In this document: positions 16,208 to 24,951 of the stretch, one piece after another
Position numbering within the stretch: the first letter of the stretch is position 1
Layout of the letters: the number at the start of each line of letters is the position of its first letter
Assembly (NCBI RefSeq): GCF_009769385.1
Contig: NZ_VKAB01000011.1
Location: 248,001-312,000, forward strand
DNA length: 64,000 bases
Reading direction: 5' to 3'
Source: Saccharothrix deserti
GTDB taxonomy: Bacteria; Actinomycetota; Actinomycetes; Mycobacteriales; Pseudonocardiaceae
Translations under genes and position numbers: made by a program
Notes under the pieces: generated by a model
Databases searched by the model: none
Told to the model about the DNA's origin: nothing
The model's input: the letters and a program-made list of their open reading frames with translations, nothing else

Positions 16208-17533
16208 GGTGCCCGGCAGCGAGACGGAGGTGACCGTCGCGCCGCGCTCGTCCGTGTGCCCGCCGTCCACCCGCACGGTGACCGCACCGGTGTCGGTCGG
16301 GTTCGCGTTGACCACCACCGTGCCGCACGCGAAGTCGCGCTGGAACACGTTCTTCGCCACCGAGCGGTACGGGCCGGCGGGCGTGCCGAGGTCCCAGTCG
16401 TACTCGGCGCGCCACGGCGACGCGTCGTCGTACCGGTCCCTCTGCTCGATGTCCGAGATCGCGGCCCGCTCGCCCGCCGCCATGAGGTAGCTGGCCAGCG
16501 CGTACCGGAACGGCCGGTCCTGGCCGGCGCTGTAGTGCGGCTGGACCCAGGTGATCTTGCCACGGGCCTCGTTCGCGGCGATCTCGGCGACCTGCCTGCT
16601 CCAGCCCTCGGCGTACTCGGGCAGCAGGTTGGTGTCGTCGAACGTCAGCCACCACTCGTCGAAGCCGCCGTCGAGGTGCTCGGTGTAGGCGTCCCACGCG
16701 CCGGCGTGCAGGCGTGCGTTGGACAGGTTCGCGACCGTCTTCAACCCGGCCGCGACGAATTCGTCCCGGGTGTTGGCCAACATCGACTTGTACGCGTCCT
16801 GCAGCGCCGCGTCGGTGGGGTACTTCGCCGGGCAGACGCCGTCGTGATACGCGTCGCACGGGAAGAGGGCGTTGTCCATGAACACGCCGTCGAATCCGGA
16901 CGCCTTGCCGCTGGAGATCACATTGGCCGCCCACGCGTCCTGATAAGCGGTGTTGCCGACATCCATCTGCCAATGGCCCGAATATCCGCTGTACTCGAAG
17001 CGTCGCCCATTCGGGTCGAGGAGGAACCAGTCCGGGTGATCGCGTTCCGCCTGGCAGTACCCGATCCCGGTGGGCAGCTCCTTGTCGTCCACGCCGTCGC
17101 GGCACGCGTAGGAGCGGGTCGACGACAGGTCCTTGTAGACGAACACCTGGACCGCCGGGTTCGCCGCCTTGAGCTTGGGGATCAACGCGCCTTCCCAGGC
17201 GTTGAGCACGATGTACGCACGGCGTTTCGCCTCGGTGGCCAGCTGGGCGTCCGTGACCGGCGTGGAGTTCATGTGCAGCCAGAACGATCTCACGCGTCCA
17301 CTCCCCGCGGTCGCCGGCGCGGTCGGCTCGGAGGTCGGTTCCGCGGTCGGCTCGGCGGCCACCGGCTCCGACGTCGCCGGAGCGGGGGCGCTCGGCTCCG
17401 CGGCTCCCGGCTCCGAGGGGGTGGTCAAGGCGGCCATGCCCGTGACACCGGCCATGAGGGTCATCAATACCCGACCGCGTACGCGGCGGGCAAGCCCGTT
17501 GATGGCGCGTTCGAGCCACGTGTGCAGGGACAT
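16178..17533 (-). CDS. secreted GH15-like (GHL15) putative glycoside hydrolase
   Basis: A 451-residue exported protein. A positively charged N-terminus and hydrophobic core ([15 protein letters not shown]) form a signal peptide or anchor, followed by an Ala/Pro/Glu/Thr-rich linker (to about residue 80). The catalytic part is a TIM-barrel of the hypothetical glycosyl hydrolase family 15: [56 protein letters not shown] and [12 protein letters not shown]. The C-terminal ~60 residues look like a small beta-domain. The substrate is unknown, likely an extracellular polysaccharide. Start ATG 17533 has GGGAG upstream; 17560 is an alternative. Confidence 0.82.
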   Translation of the reverse strand: MSLHTWLERAINGLARRVRGRVLMTLMAGVTGMAALTTPSEPGAAEPSAPAPATSEPVAAEPTAEPTSEPTAPATAGSGRVRSFWLHMNSTPVTDAQLATEAKRRAYIVLNAWEGALIPKLKAANPAVQVFVYKDLSSTRSYACRDGVDDKELPTGIGYCQAERDHPDWFLLDPNGRRFEYSGYSGHWQMDVGNTAYQDAWAANVISSGKASGFDGVFMDNALFPCDAYHDGVCPAKYPTDAALQDAYKSMLANTRDEFVAAGLKTVANLSNARLHAGAWDAYTEHLDGGFDEWWLTFDDTNLLPEYAEGWSRQVAEIAANEARGKITWVQPHYSAGQDRPFRYALASYLMAAGERAAISDIEQRDRYDDASPWRAEYDWDLGTPAGPYRSVAKNVFQRDFACGTVVVNANPTDTGAVTVRVDGGHTDERGATVTSVSLPGTSGSILRRTC

Positions 17534-17622
17534 GCGGAAACTCCCAGCGGCAGGCGGCACCCACCGTCGGACCTGTCGGATAGCCCGTGGCGGCAGGGGA
17601 ACAATGGGCGCGCCGTGCCCTC

Positions 17623-17649
17623 GTGATTGTGTCGTGATCGCGCTGTGAT
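17623..17649. promoter_or_regulatory. three GTGAT direct repeats at exact 11-bp spacing
   Basis: GTGAT begins at 17623, 17634 and 17645. Eleven-bp direct repeats are the layout bound by OmpR/PhoP- and SARP-type regulators. The site is 90-115 bp upstream of the GHL15 gene, in a promoter-like position. The regulator is unknown. Confidence 0.4.
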
Positions 17650-17770
17650 CACCCTGGCGGGTGGCCCGCTGAACGCGTCACCGCAGTTAAACCGCTACTC
17701 GCGGGCAGGTCAAGTAGTGCGCGTCACACCACGTGTGGATTTCTGGTCGGGTATTGATCGTCTATTCCGG

Positions 17771-17932
17771 TCAGCGGATGAAAAGATCACGGCCGGATGG
17801 CGCGCACGTCTTCCCGCGACGCAGGCGCTCGTCGGCGCAGCCGACGAGCGCGATGCCGGCCAGCAGTGGCAGGACCATCCCCCCGGCGACCGCGAGGGCG
17901 CACGTGAGTGCGGTCCACAGCAGCAGTCTCAT
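17771..17932 (-). CDS. small membrane protein, 53 aa (tentative)
   Basis: A hydrophobic N-terminal half (LLLWTALTCALAVAGG, LPLLAGIALVGC) suggests one or two membrane helices and a basic tail. No strong ribosome site is visible and the family is not recognised. It lies within the 577-bp gap between the glycosidase and the DUF4132 operon. The rest of the gap shows only the 11-bp repeats and no other coding signal. Confidence 0.35.
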   Translation of the reverse strand: MRLLLWTALTCALAVAGGMVLPLLAGIALVGCADERLRRGKTCAPSGRDLFIR

Positions 17933-18110
17933 GGCCCTGAGGTTAGAGAGATCCCGGTCACAATCGCACCTGATTTGGGCAAGACTTGAGGTAAAGGCCA
18001 CCGCTCTCATGGTCACGGCGTGGCGACGAACCCGTCGAGCTGATCGTTTTGTCGGACCCCGTCGCTAGCCTCCTGCCCCACACCGTCGTGAACGACTCGC
18101 AGGAGGAACC

Positions 18111-18995
18111 GTGGGCTGGCTCGATGCCCAACATCTCTCGGGGCGCGCTTCCGGGTACCAGGTGCGGCTCGGGGAGAACGGGCGCGTCCAGTGCCGCAAC
18201 GGCAAGGGCAAGCTCCTCTCCTCGGTGCCCGCGTCGATCAAGGACGACCCCCAGGTCGTCCAGTTACGGCAGCTCGCCGAGTGGCTGTCGCGCCACGAGG
18301 CGGAGTGCCTGTCCACCGTGGACGGCTGGATGGTGCGCTCCCTGCCCGTGCCGACGGCGCTGATCTGCGAGGTCTGGGCGGACGCCGCCTGGGCCGACGC
18401 GCTGCGCGACCTCGTCGTCACGGCCGACGACGGTGGCGGCGCCGCGGTCGGGTTCCTGCGCGACGCCGACCCCCGGATCGGTCTGGGCGTGGTCACCCTC
18501 GACGGCGACAGCCTCCGGGCGAGACCCGAGTCGGTGCGCATCCCGCACCCCGTGCTGCTGGACGACTTGGACGAACTGCGCGAGTTCGGCGCCGAACTGG
18601 GGATCGAGCAGAAGGTGCAGCAGCTGTTCCGGCAGACGTTCGTCCGCCCCGCCGCGTTCCCCGCCGGCAAGACGGCCGTGGACGACTACTCCGGCGGCAA
18701 GTTCGAGCAGCTGAACCACGCGCTGGGCCGGTGCCGCACGCTCGGCTACCCGGTGCGCGGCGGCGACGCGGTCTACTCCGCGTTCGAGGACGGCCGGGTC
18801 GTGGAGGCCCGCTACTGGCTCGGCTCGGACTACCCCGAGGGCGAGACCTGGACCGGCGAACTGCGGTGGGCGCTGGAGGACGGAACCGCGTTGGCGCCGG
18901 CCGACGTCGGACCGGTCGCGTGGTCGGAGGGGATGCGCATGGCGGCGGCGATCCACGCCGGTCGCGTCGTGGAGGAAGCGGTGGTGGCCCCGTGA
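18111..18995 (+). CDS. DUF4132-domain protein (MolR C-terminal-like)
   Basis: A 294-residue cytosolic protein resembling the C-terminal region of E. coli MolR/YehI: VQQLFRQTFVRPAAFPAGKTAV, and a final segment on reading frames of the type YWLGSDYPEGETW. GTG 18111 has an excellent AGGAGG site. It is first in a five-gene operon whose members all overlap (GTGA at 18992-18995). Biochemical function is unknown; in the family it accompanies MoxR ATPases and VWA proteins. Confidence 0.78.
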   Translation: MGWLDAQHLSGRASGYQVRLGENGRVQCRNGKGKLLSSVPASIKDDPQVVQLRQLAEWLSRHEAECLSTVDGWMVRSLPVPTALICEVWADAAWADALRDLVVTADDGGGAAVGFLRDADPRIGLGVVTLDGDSLRARPESVRIPHPVLLDDLDELREFGAELGIEQKVQQLFRQTFVRPAAFPAGKTAVDDYSGGKFEQLNHALGRCRTLGYPVRGGDAVYSAFEDGRVVEARYWLGSDYPEGETWTGELRWALEDGTALAPADVGPVAWSEGMRMAAAIHAGRVVEEAVVAP

Positions 18996-21900
18996 ACGCC
19001 CTGATCTCGGCTGGGGCCGTGCTGCCCGGCACCGACGACGTCGGCGAGGACCGCGACACCATCACCGCCCGCCACTACACCCACCCCGCGCTGGACGACC
19101 GCGTGGTGGTGCGGCTGGTGCCCGCCGTGCTCGGCCGCGCCGAAGACCTGACCTGCGAGTACCTCGGTTTCGACGCGCCCGCCCGCATCACCGACGTCGG
19201 CACCGGCAGGCGCAGCGCGCTCGGCTTCCCCGCGTGGGCGCTGGTGCACGACCCGGCGAACGCCCACCACGCGCTCAACCTGGTCAAGGACGTCGAACGG
19301 CTGGCCCGCACCGCCAAGTCGCGGGCGGGCGCGGCGAAGGACGGGTTCACCGCGCTGGGCGACATGCTCGGCCGGTCCGCGCCGCACTTCCTGCCCACGT
19401 TCTACGAACAGGCCGGGCGGATCTTCCTCCAGCACGGCAACACCGCGTACGCGGCGAGCATGTTCGGCAAGGCGCGTGAGGCGGAGGAGGTGCACGACCT
19501 GGCGGTGGACCCGGAACGCACGCGTGAGGTGTTCCTGGAGTTCGCGTTCGCCGGCGCGTTGACCGCCAAGGCACTGTCCGCGCACGCCAAGGGCTTGGCG
19601 CGCAAGCACGATCCGGACGCGGCCTACGAGCTGTTCTTGACCTTGTGCGTCGAACGCACGCGTGGCGGCCTGCCCCCGTACACCGGGATGCCGGAGGACC
19701 TGCGGCGGTTGGCCAAGGCCGCGAAGCGCGATCTGGCCGTCGAGGACGGTCGGTTGCTGCGCGCGATCCTGGACAGCTCGGCGATCAGCCGGGCGAGCGG
19801 CGCGTTCTGGAAGGCCTACCGCGCTCCGCTGGTGGCGTTGGCGAAGGACGACGTGGAGGTGCGCGGTCGGCTGCTGGCGTTCGTGCCCGATTCGTCGGCG
19901 GCGCTCGACACGTGGCTGGACATCCTGACGGCGTGCGGCGCGACCCGTGCCCTCGTCGGGCCCGACGAGGTGGAGGCGAACCCGGCCGAGTGGCTGTCGT
20001 CGGTGCTGGCGGTGCGCTTGTCGGGCTGGCGGCGCACCGGGCGGTCGCTCAAGCTGCTGGAGCTGGTCGAGGCGATGGCCGATCGGCTGGCCGCCGACGG
20101 TGTGCCGGTCCGGGCGTTGCGGTACTGGCGTCAGGGTGAGCTGGACGTGCTGGACCTGTTGGTGTCGCGCGGGGTGCCGATCGCGCCCGCCGACCAGGAC
20201 CAGCAGCTCGACGTGGCCGAGTGGCTGGGCGACGGGGAGCCGGGGCGTCGTGACCTGGCCGCGTTGGCCGCGTCCGAACGGTTCGCCGGCGCGCTGGGCA
20301 ACGGGTTCGTCGCGCACGCCCACGCCACTGCCCGTACGGCGACGGTCGGCCTGGACGTGCTGTCGTCGGCGATGGCGGTGCCGGGTCTGCGCAGTGCGCT
20401 GCGCTCGTGGATCACTTCCCGTGCCGCGCGCATCGCCGCCACCGGGCTGCCCGACCTCGCCGAGCACCTGGACAAACTGGCCGTGGTGCGGGTCCCCGAG
20501 GCGTTCGTGGACGTCCCGGAGGCGGCCGAGTCGATCGCCGGCACCGATGTCGCCGCCGCCCTGCACCGGACGTTGCGCGCCGGCCTGCTGGACGAGTTGG
20601 GGTGGCCCGCGCTGGAGGAGGCGGTCGGCCGACTGCTGTCGGGCGGTGCTCCCCGGGCCGAGAGCGTGGTGGTGTGCGGCGAAGGGTGGCCCGCGCTCGT
20701 GCTGCGCCGCGGTGAGACGTTCGTCGTGGTCGGGCCGGACGGTGTGCTCGCCGAACACGTTTCCCGCATTCCGGCCGACGCCCGGGCCCGCTGGGGGTTC
20801 GTGCCGGCCGCGTCCTGGTTCGACGGGGTGCTGCTGGTGCGCTGGTACGGGCCGGACGGCGAGTCGGCGTACTGGAGTGACGCGCCCGACCGCATCTTCC
20901 CGATCGGTGCCGGCCGGTACTACTACCGGAACGACCTGCCGACGGCGTCGATCGCGCTGCCCGGTGGCGGTCGCTTCGCCGGCGGGCGGGCCGTGCACCC
21001 CGGCGACACAGTGGTGCCGCTGCCGCAGCAGGCGCACGGTGACGGCACCACCGTGTGGACCGGGGCGTACCAGGAGCAGGCTTGGCGCTGGTACGAGGTC
21101 GACCCGGCCACCGGCGGGCGTGGTCGGGCGAGTCTGCCGCGGTTCGTGGAGGATTTCGCCGCCGACGGCGCCGCACTGGTCCTCGGCGACTGCGACCTGA
21201 GGCCCGCGCTGCCGGAGACCGAGGGCAGCCCGCTCGGCGCGTCCGACGGCCTGCACGGGTGGCGGGTGCGTCGTGAGGCCGACGGCTCGTGGGTCGGTGA
21301 GGGCGTCGACGGCCGACGGGTCCGGCTTTCCAGTGATCTTCAGCGTCCGGTGGGTGTGTTGCGGCTGCCCGGCGCGACCGAGGTGACGTTGGCGGGTGGG
21401 CGCGAGACGATGGTGCTGCTCGACACCGACGGCGTCACGGTGGCCACGGTGTCCGCGAACGCGCAGCACCCGCTGTACGCGACGGGAACACCGTTCGTGC
21501 CGCCGCTGGACTGGTGGCACCTCCTCAGGCCGCGTGACGAGGCCGGTTCCGCCGCGCTGCGCGGCGTGACGAGGGAGGCCGTGGACAGGATGCTCGCCGC
21601 CGCACTGGCGGAACCGCGGGAGAAGCGCACGATCCGGGAGCGGCTGGCGGCGTTGGCGCGCGGTGAGCGCGGCGGGCTCGACGGCGCCGTCACCGCCGCC
21701 CTGCCCGGCCTCACCCATCCCGCGTTGATCGTCGGCGTGGTCGGCGTGGTGAGCCGCGCCGCCGACCTGCTGCGTTCCTACCGGGAGTACGCCACGATCG
21801 CGGCGGCGGCCCGCGAAGTCGACCCCGTCCTCGCGCCCACCGGCCCGGAGGCCACCGAGGAAGAGATCAACGCCGCACTCGGCTGGTTCGGCGCGTACCG

Positions 21901-23794
21901 CTCCCACAACTCGCGTGGCACCGTGCCGACCGGCCTGCCCGCGTTGATCGCGGCCCTCGGTGAGAGCACCGCGCGGCCGGAGGGGCGTTCGCTGCCCGAG
22001 TCGGGCAGCCCAGGCTGGTTCTGGGCGCTGCCCCACCTGGCCGCGCTGGCCCACCGCGCCGCGTCACCGCTCACCCCGGACGAGCAGCGCGACGCGTTGG
22101 TGTTGGTGCTGCGGTCCGTCGCGGACAGCGGCCTGGCGGACGGCGCGGGGCACTGGCGCACCGTCGGCGTGGTCGTGCACGCGGGACAGGCGAGCCCGAA
22201 GGACCGGGTCGTGCCGGTGGGCGACGGGTTCATCGCCCTGTTCGAAACCCAATGGCGCAACGAGCCGGGCAGCCGGTTCGACGGCGTGCAGTACACCCGT
22301 ACGCCCGGCGTGTTCGACCTGCCGAAGGACTGGCGGATCGAGACGGCCGAGGAGGTGCGAGCGCCGTTCGGGCGTGAGCGAATCGCCCGGTTCCTCGACG
22401 TGCTCGCCTCGCGTGGTCCCGCGCCGTGGTTCCCGGAGGCCGTGCCCGCGCTCGTGGAGCGGACCGGTCTGGGCAGCGCCGAGGCGACCTTGCTGCTGGC
22501 CGGGATGCCGGGCATCGACCGGTGGGACGCGAACTTCCTCGGCACCGCCGAACGGCACCTGCTCGGGTTGTCCGCGGGCGGGGCGAAGGCCGCCAGGCAA
22601 CGGCTCCGGCGGCTGAGCGCCGCTTACCGCCGTCGGCTGATCGCCGCCGCCGTGCCCGCCGATCCGGCCGACCTGTGGACGCGCGGGCCCGATGTGGACG
22701 CCGTCGCCGAGGTGTGGATCGCCGAGCACGGGCAGCTCTCGCCGGTGCCGGACGACGTGCTGGTGGACGCCGCGAAGCTGCTCTACCTCCCCCGTGACGG
22801 CGAGTACGTGACGGGCGTGGTCAACCCGGACCGCACGTCGTGGCTCACCACGGACGCCGATTTCCGGTTCAACGGCTCGTCGTTGGAGGCTCGTCACGGC
22901 GACGGGTTCGACCGGTCGGCGCTGCGGGCGGTGCCGCAGGTGTTGGCGTGGCTGGCGCAGCGGCTCCCGGTCGGCTCGCCGCTGCGGGCGCGGTTGCCGG
23001 AGGCATTGGCGCTGGCCAGGCAAAGGGTTGAGCACCCGGGCTTCGCCGTCGAACTCAGCGGGTGGACCTCGTCGGAGAACCTGCGCGCCCTGCTGGGCAT
23101 CGACCTGCCTGCCGAGGGTGCCGTCCACCGGCACCGCGACTGGCTGGAGGTGGCGGGCGTCAACCAGCACTCCTGCCGCTTGGTGGCGCGGCCGGGTCTG
23201 ATCGGACCGCAGGACCGTGACCTGTTGGTGGCGCTCGTGGAGGCCACCGGTGCGCACGACGTGCTGTGGTCGTTGACCCGGCTCGCGGACGACGGTCTCA
23301 CCGCCGCGTGCGCGGTCACGGCGCCCGAGGGCGTCGATCCGGCCGCCTACCACCAGGACCCGACGGTGTCGGTGCCGCACCTGGTGGCCGAGGTGTCCGG
23401 GAAGTTCGACCTGACCGAGGACGCGGCGGTGCTGTACCTGCAACTGCTGGCCCTGCCCGATCCCACGGACGCCAACGTGGCCCGGTGGACCGGGTGGAAG
23501 CCCGCCAGGCTGCGCAAGGCCCGCACCGCCCTCGCCGAGACCGACCTGGTGCTCACCGCGAAACGGGCGCGGGCCGGGCGGTCGCTGTTCCTGCCCGGTG
23601 GCTGGCTGGCCCTGGCCGCACCCCACCTGCCGCTGGAGTCGTGGAAGGCGCCGATGTTCGGCTCCACCCCGGGCGGCCACGAGGTGATCGTGCCGTTCGA
23701 GCCGATCGCCGTCCTGTTCGAGCGCGCGTGGCGCCGCGTTCTCGACGGTGACGCGCCCGCCTATGAAGAGCTGAAGACCGGAGGACGCAGGTGA
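18992..23794 (+). CDS. very large conserved protein of the MoxR-VWA-SWIM operon, 1600 aa
   Basis: A single uninterrupted frame from GTG 18992, overlapping the DUF4132 gene. There are no membrane segments or signal peptide. The N-terminal ~350 residues are helical and repeat-like (HFLPTFYEQAGRIFLQHGNTAYAASMFGKA resembles a TPR-like unit). The centre has a beta-rich stretch (about 560-800; WFDGVLLVRWYGPDGESAYW). The C-terminal part (about 1300-1580) ends with a winged-helix-like segment (FDLTEDAAVLYLQLLALPDPTD). I do not recognise a catalytic motif. Homologues next to MoxR genes are usually annotated only as hypothetical or DNA-binding. The gene ends 4 bp inside the MoxR start (GTGA). Confidence 0.8.
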   Translation: MNALISAGAVLPGTDDVGEDRDTITARHYTHPALDDRVVVRLVPAVLGRAEDLTCEYLGFDAPARITDVGTGRRSALGFPAWALVHDPANAHHALNLVKDVERLARTAKSRAGAAKDGFTALGDMLGRSAPHFLPTFYEQAGRIFLQHGNTAYAASMFGKAREAEEVHDLAVDPERTREVFLEFAFAGALTAKALSAHAKGLARKHDPDAAYELFLTLCVERTRGGLPPYTGMPEDLRRLAKAAKRDLAVEDGRLLRAILDSSAISRASGAFWKAYRAPLVALAKDDVEVRGRLLAFVPDSSAALDTWLDILTACGATRALVGPDEVEANPAEWLSSVLAVRLSGWRRTGRSLKLLELVEAMADRLAADGVPVRALRYWRQGELDVLDLLVSRGVPIAPADQDQQLDVAEWLGDGEPGRRDLAALAASERFAGALGNGFVAHAHATARTATVGLDVLSSAMAVPGLRSALRSWITSRAARIAATGLPDLAEHLDKLAVVRVPEAFVDVPEAAESIAGTDVAAALHRTLRAGLLDELGWPALEEAVGRLLSGGAPRAESVVVCGEGWPALVLRRGETFVVVGPDGVLAEHVSRIPADARARWGFVPAASWFDGVLLVRWYGPDGESAYWSDAPDRIFPIGAGRYYYRNDLPTASIALPGGGRFAGGRAVHPGDTVVPLPQQAHGDGTTVWTGAYQEQAWRWYEVDPATGGRGRASLPRFVEDFAADGAALVLGDCDLRPALPETEGSPLGASDGLHGWRVRREADGSWVGEGVDGRRVRLSSDLQRPVGVLRLPGATEVTLAGGRETMVLLDTDGVTVATVSANAQHPLYATGTPFVPPLDWWHLLRPRDEAGSAALRGVTREAVDRMLAAALAEPREKRTIRERLAALARGERGGLDGAVTAALPGLTHPALIVGVVGVVSRAADLLRSYREYATIAAAAREVDPVLAPTGPEATEEEINAALGWFGAYRSHNSRGTVPTGLPALIAALGESTARPEGRSLPESGSPGWFWALPHLAALAHRAASPLTPDEQRDALVLVLRSVADSGLADGAGHWRTVGVVVHAGQASPKDRVVPVGDGFIALFETQWRNEPGSRFDGVQYTRTPGVFDLPKDWRIETAEEVRAPFGRERIARFLDVLASRGPAPWFPEAVPALVERTGLGSAEATLLLAGMPGIDRWDANFLGTAERHLLGLSAGGAKAARQRLRRLSAAYRRRLIAAAVPADPADLWTRGPDVDAVAEVWIAEHGQLSPVPDDVLVDAAKLLYLPRDGEYVTGVVNPDRTSWLTTDADFRFNGSSLEARHGDGFDRSALRAVPQVLAWLAQRLPVGSPLRARLPEALALARQRVEHPGFAVELSGWTSSENLRALLGIDLPAEGAVHRHRDWLEVAGVNQHSCRLVARPGLIGPQDRDLLVALVEATGAHDVLWSLTRLADDGLTAACAVTAPEGVDPAAYHQDPTVSVPHLVAEVSGKFDLTEDAAVLYLQLLALPDPTDANVARWTGWKPARLRKARTALAETDLVLTAKRARAGRSLFLPGGWLALAAPHLPLESWKAPMFGSTPGGHEVIVPFEPIAVLFERAWRRVLDGDAPAYEELKTGGRR

Positions 23795-24951
23795 CCGCTC
23801 CCAGGCAGGTCGAACCGGCCGAGGACGCCTACCGCGAAGAATTGGCGTTCCTCGCGGCGTACGACAGTGGTCCTCGGCCGCCGGGGTGGCGGCTCACACC
23901 GCGTGCCGTGGTCACGTTCGTGATGGGCAGCGGCGACGTCCTGGTGCTGCCCAAGGGTGTCTCGGTGGACGGTGTGCCGTCCCGGCTCGTGATCAGCACC
24001 AAGTTCGTCGGTGAACGCGCCCTGGTCGAGCGGGCCGTGGTGACGCTCGCGGGTGAGCGGGGGCTGTTGTTGGTCGGCGAACCCGGCACGGCCAAGTCGA
24101 TGCTGTCCGAACTGCTGGCCGCCGCCGTTTCCGGCAGCAGCCAGCTCGTCGTCCAAGGCACGGCGGGCACGACCGAAGACCAGCTGCGCTACGGCTGGAA
24201 CTACGCGCTCCTGCTCGCCGAAGGGCCGAGTCCGCGTGCGCTGGTGCCGTCACCGGTTCTCACCGCGATGCGCGGCGGCGGTGTGGTGCGGGTCGAGGAG
24301 GTCACCCGGTGCCTGCCCGAGGTGCAGGACGCGTTGGTGTCCATCCTGTCGGACCGGCGCATCGCGGTGCCCGAGTTGTCCGCGCCCGAATTGTCCGGCC
24401 CCGACGGTGCGACCGTGCACGCCGCGCCCGGCTTCACCGTGATCGCCACCGCGAACCTGCGTGACCGGGGCGTCTCGGAGATGTCGGCGGCGTTGAAGCG
24501 GCGGTTCAACTTCGAGGCCGTCGGGCCCATCGGCGACCTGGCCGCCGAGACGGCGTTGGTGCGACGGCAGGCGAGCGCCGCGCTGGAACGGGTGAGCGCG
24601 CCGTTCGCGGTGGACGACGTGGTGCTGGAAGTGCTGGTCACCGCGTTCCGCGACCTGCGCAACGGCATCTCGGAGGAGGGCTGGGCGGTCGAGCGGCCGT
24701 CTACGGTGATGAGCACGGCGGAGGCGGTGTCGGTCGCCACCTCGCTCGGGCTGGCCGACGCCTACTTCCCCGGCGACCGCGACCCGCTGTCGTTGCTGCC
24801 CGGACACCTGCTCGGCGTGGTCCGCAAGGACGACCCCGGCGACGCGGCCCGGCTGCTCGGCTACTGGGACGGCGCGGTGCGGCGGCGGGCGGAGTCCGGT
24901 GCGCGCACCTGGCGACGGCTGTGGGAACTCCGTGACGTCCTCGACGCGTGA
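23791..24951 (+). CDS. MoxR-family AAA+ ATPase (YehL-like)
   Basis: A 386-residue AAA+ chaperone-type ATPase. Walker A GEPGTAKS at 96-103, Walker B-like VVRVEEVTR, sensor-1 VIATANLRDRG, arginine finger region ALKRRFNFE, and the MoxR helical lid. MoxR proteins work with VWA-domain partners to remodel or activate target proteins; here the VWA partner is the next gene. The start overlaps the giant protein (GTGA). This set of genes corresponds to E. coli yehI-yehL-yehM-yehP-yehQ. Confidence 0.92.
   Translation: MTAPRQVEPAEDAYREELAFLAAYDSGPRPPGWRLTPRAVVTFVMGSGDVLVLPKGVSVDGVPSRLVISTKFVGERALVERAVVTLAGERGLLLVGEPGTAKSMLSELLAAAVSGSSQLVVQGTAGTTEDQLRYGWNYALLLAEGPSPRALVPSPVLTAMRGGGVVRVEEVTRCLPEVQDALVSILSDRRIAVPELSAPELSGPDGATVHAAPGFTVIATANLRDRGVSEMSAALKRRFNFEAVGPIGDLAAETALVRRQASAALERVSAPFAVDDVVLEVLVTAFRDLRNGISEEGWAVERPSTVMSTAEAVSVATSLGLADAYFPGDRDPLSLLPGHLLGVVRKDDPGDAARLLGYWDGAVRRRAESGARTWRRLWELRDVLDA

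Noticed and set aside
18191-18991. Upstream extension of the giant operon protein in the same frame
   Set aside because: The Arg-rich translation overlaps the DUF4132 gene in another frame; GTG 18992 gives the standard 4-bp overlap.
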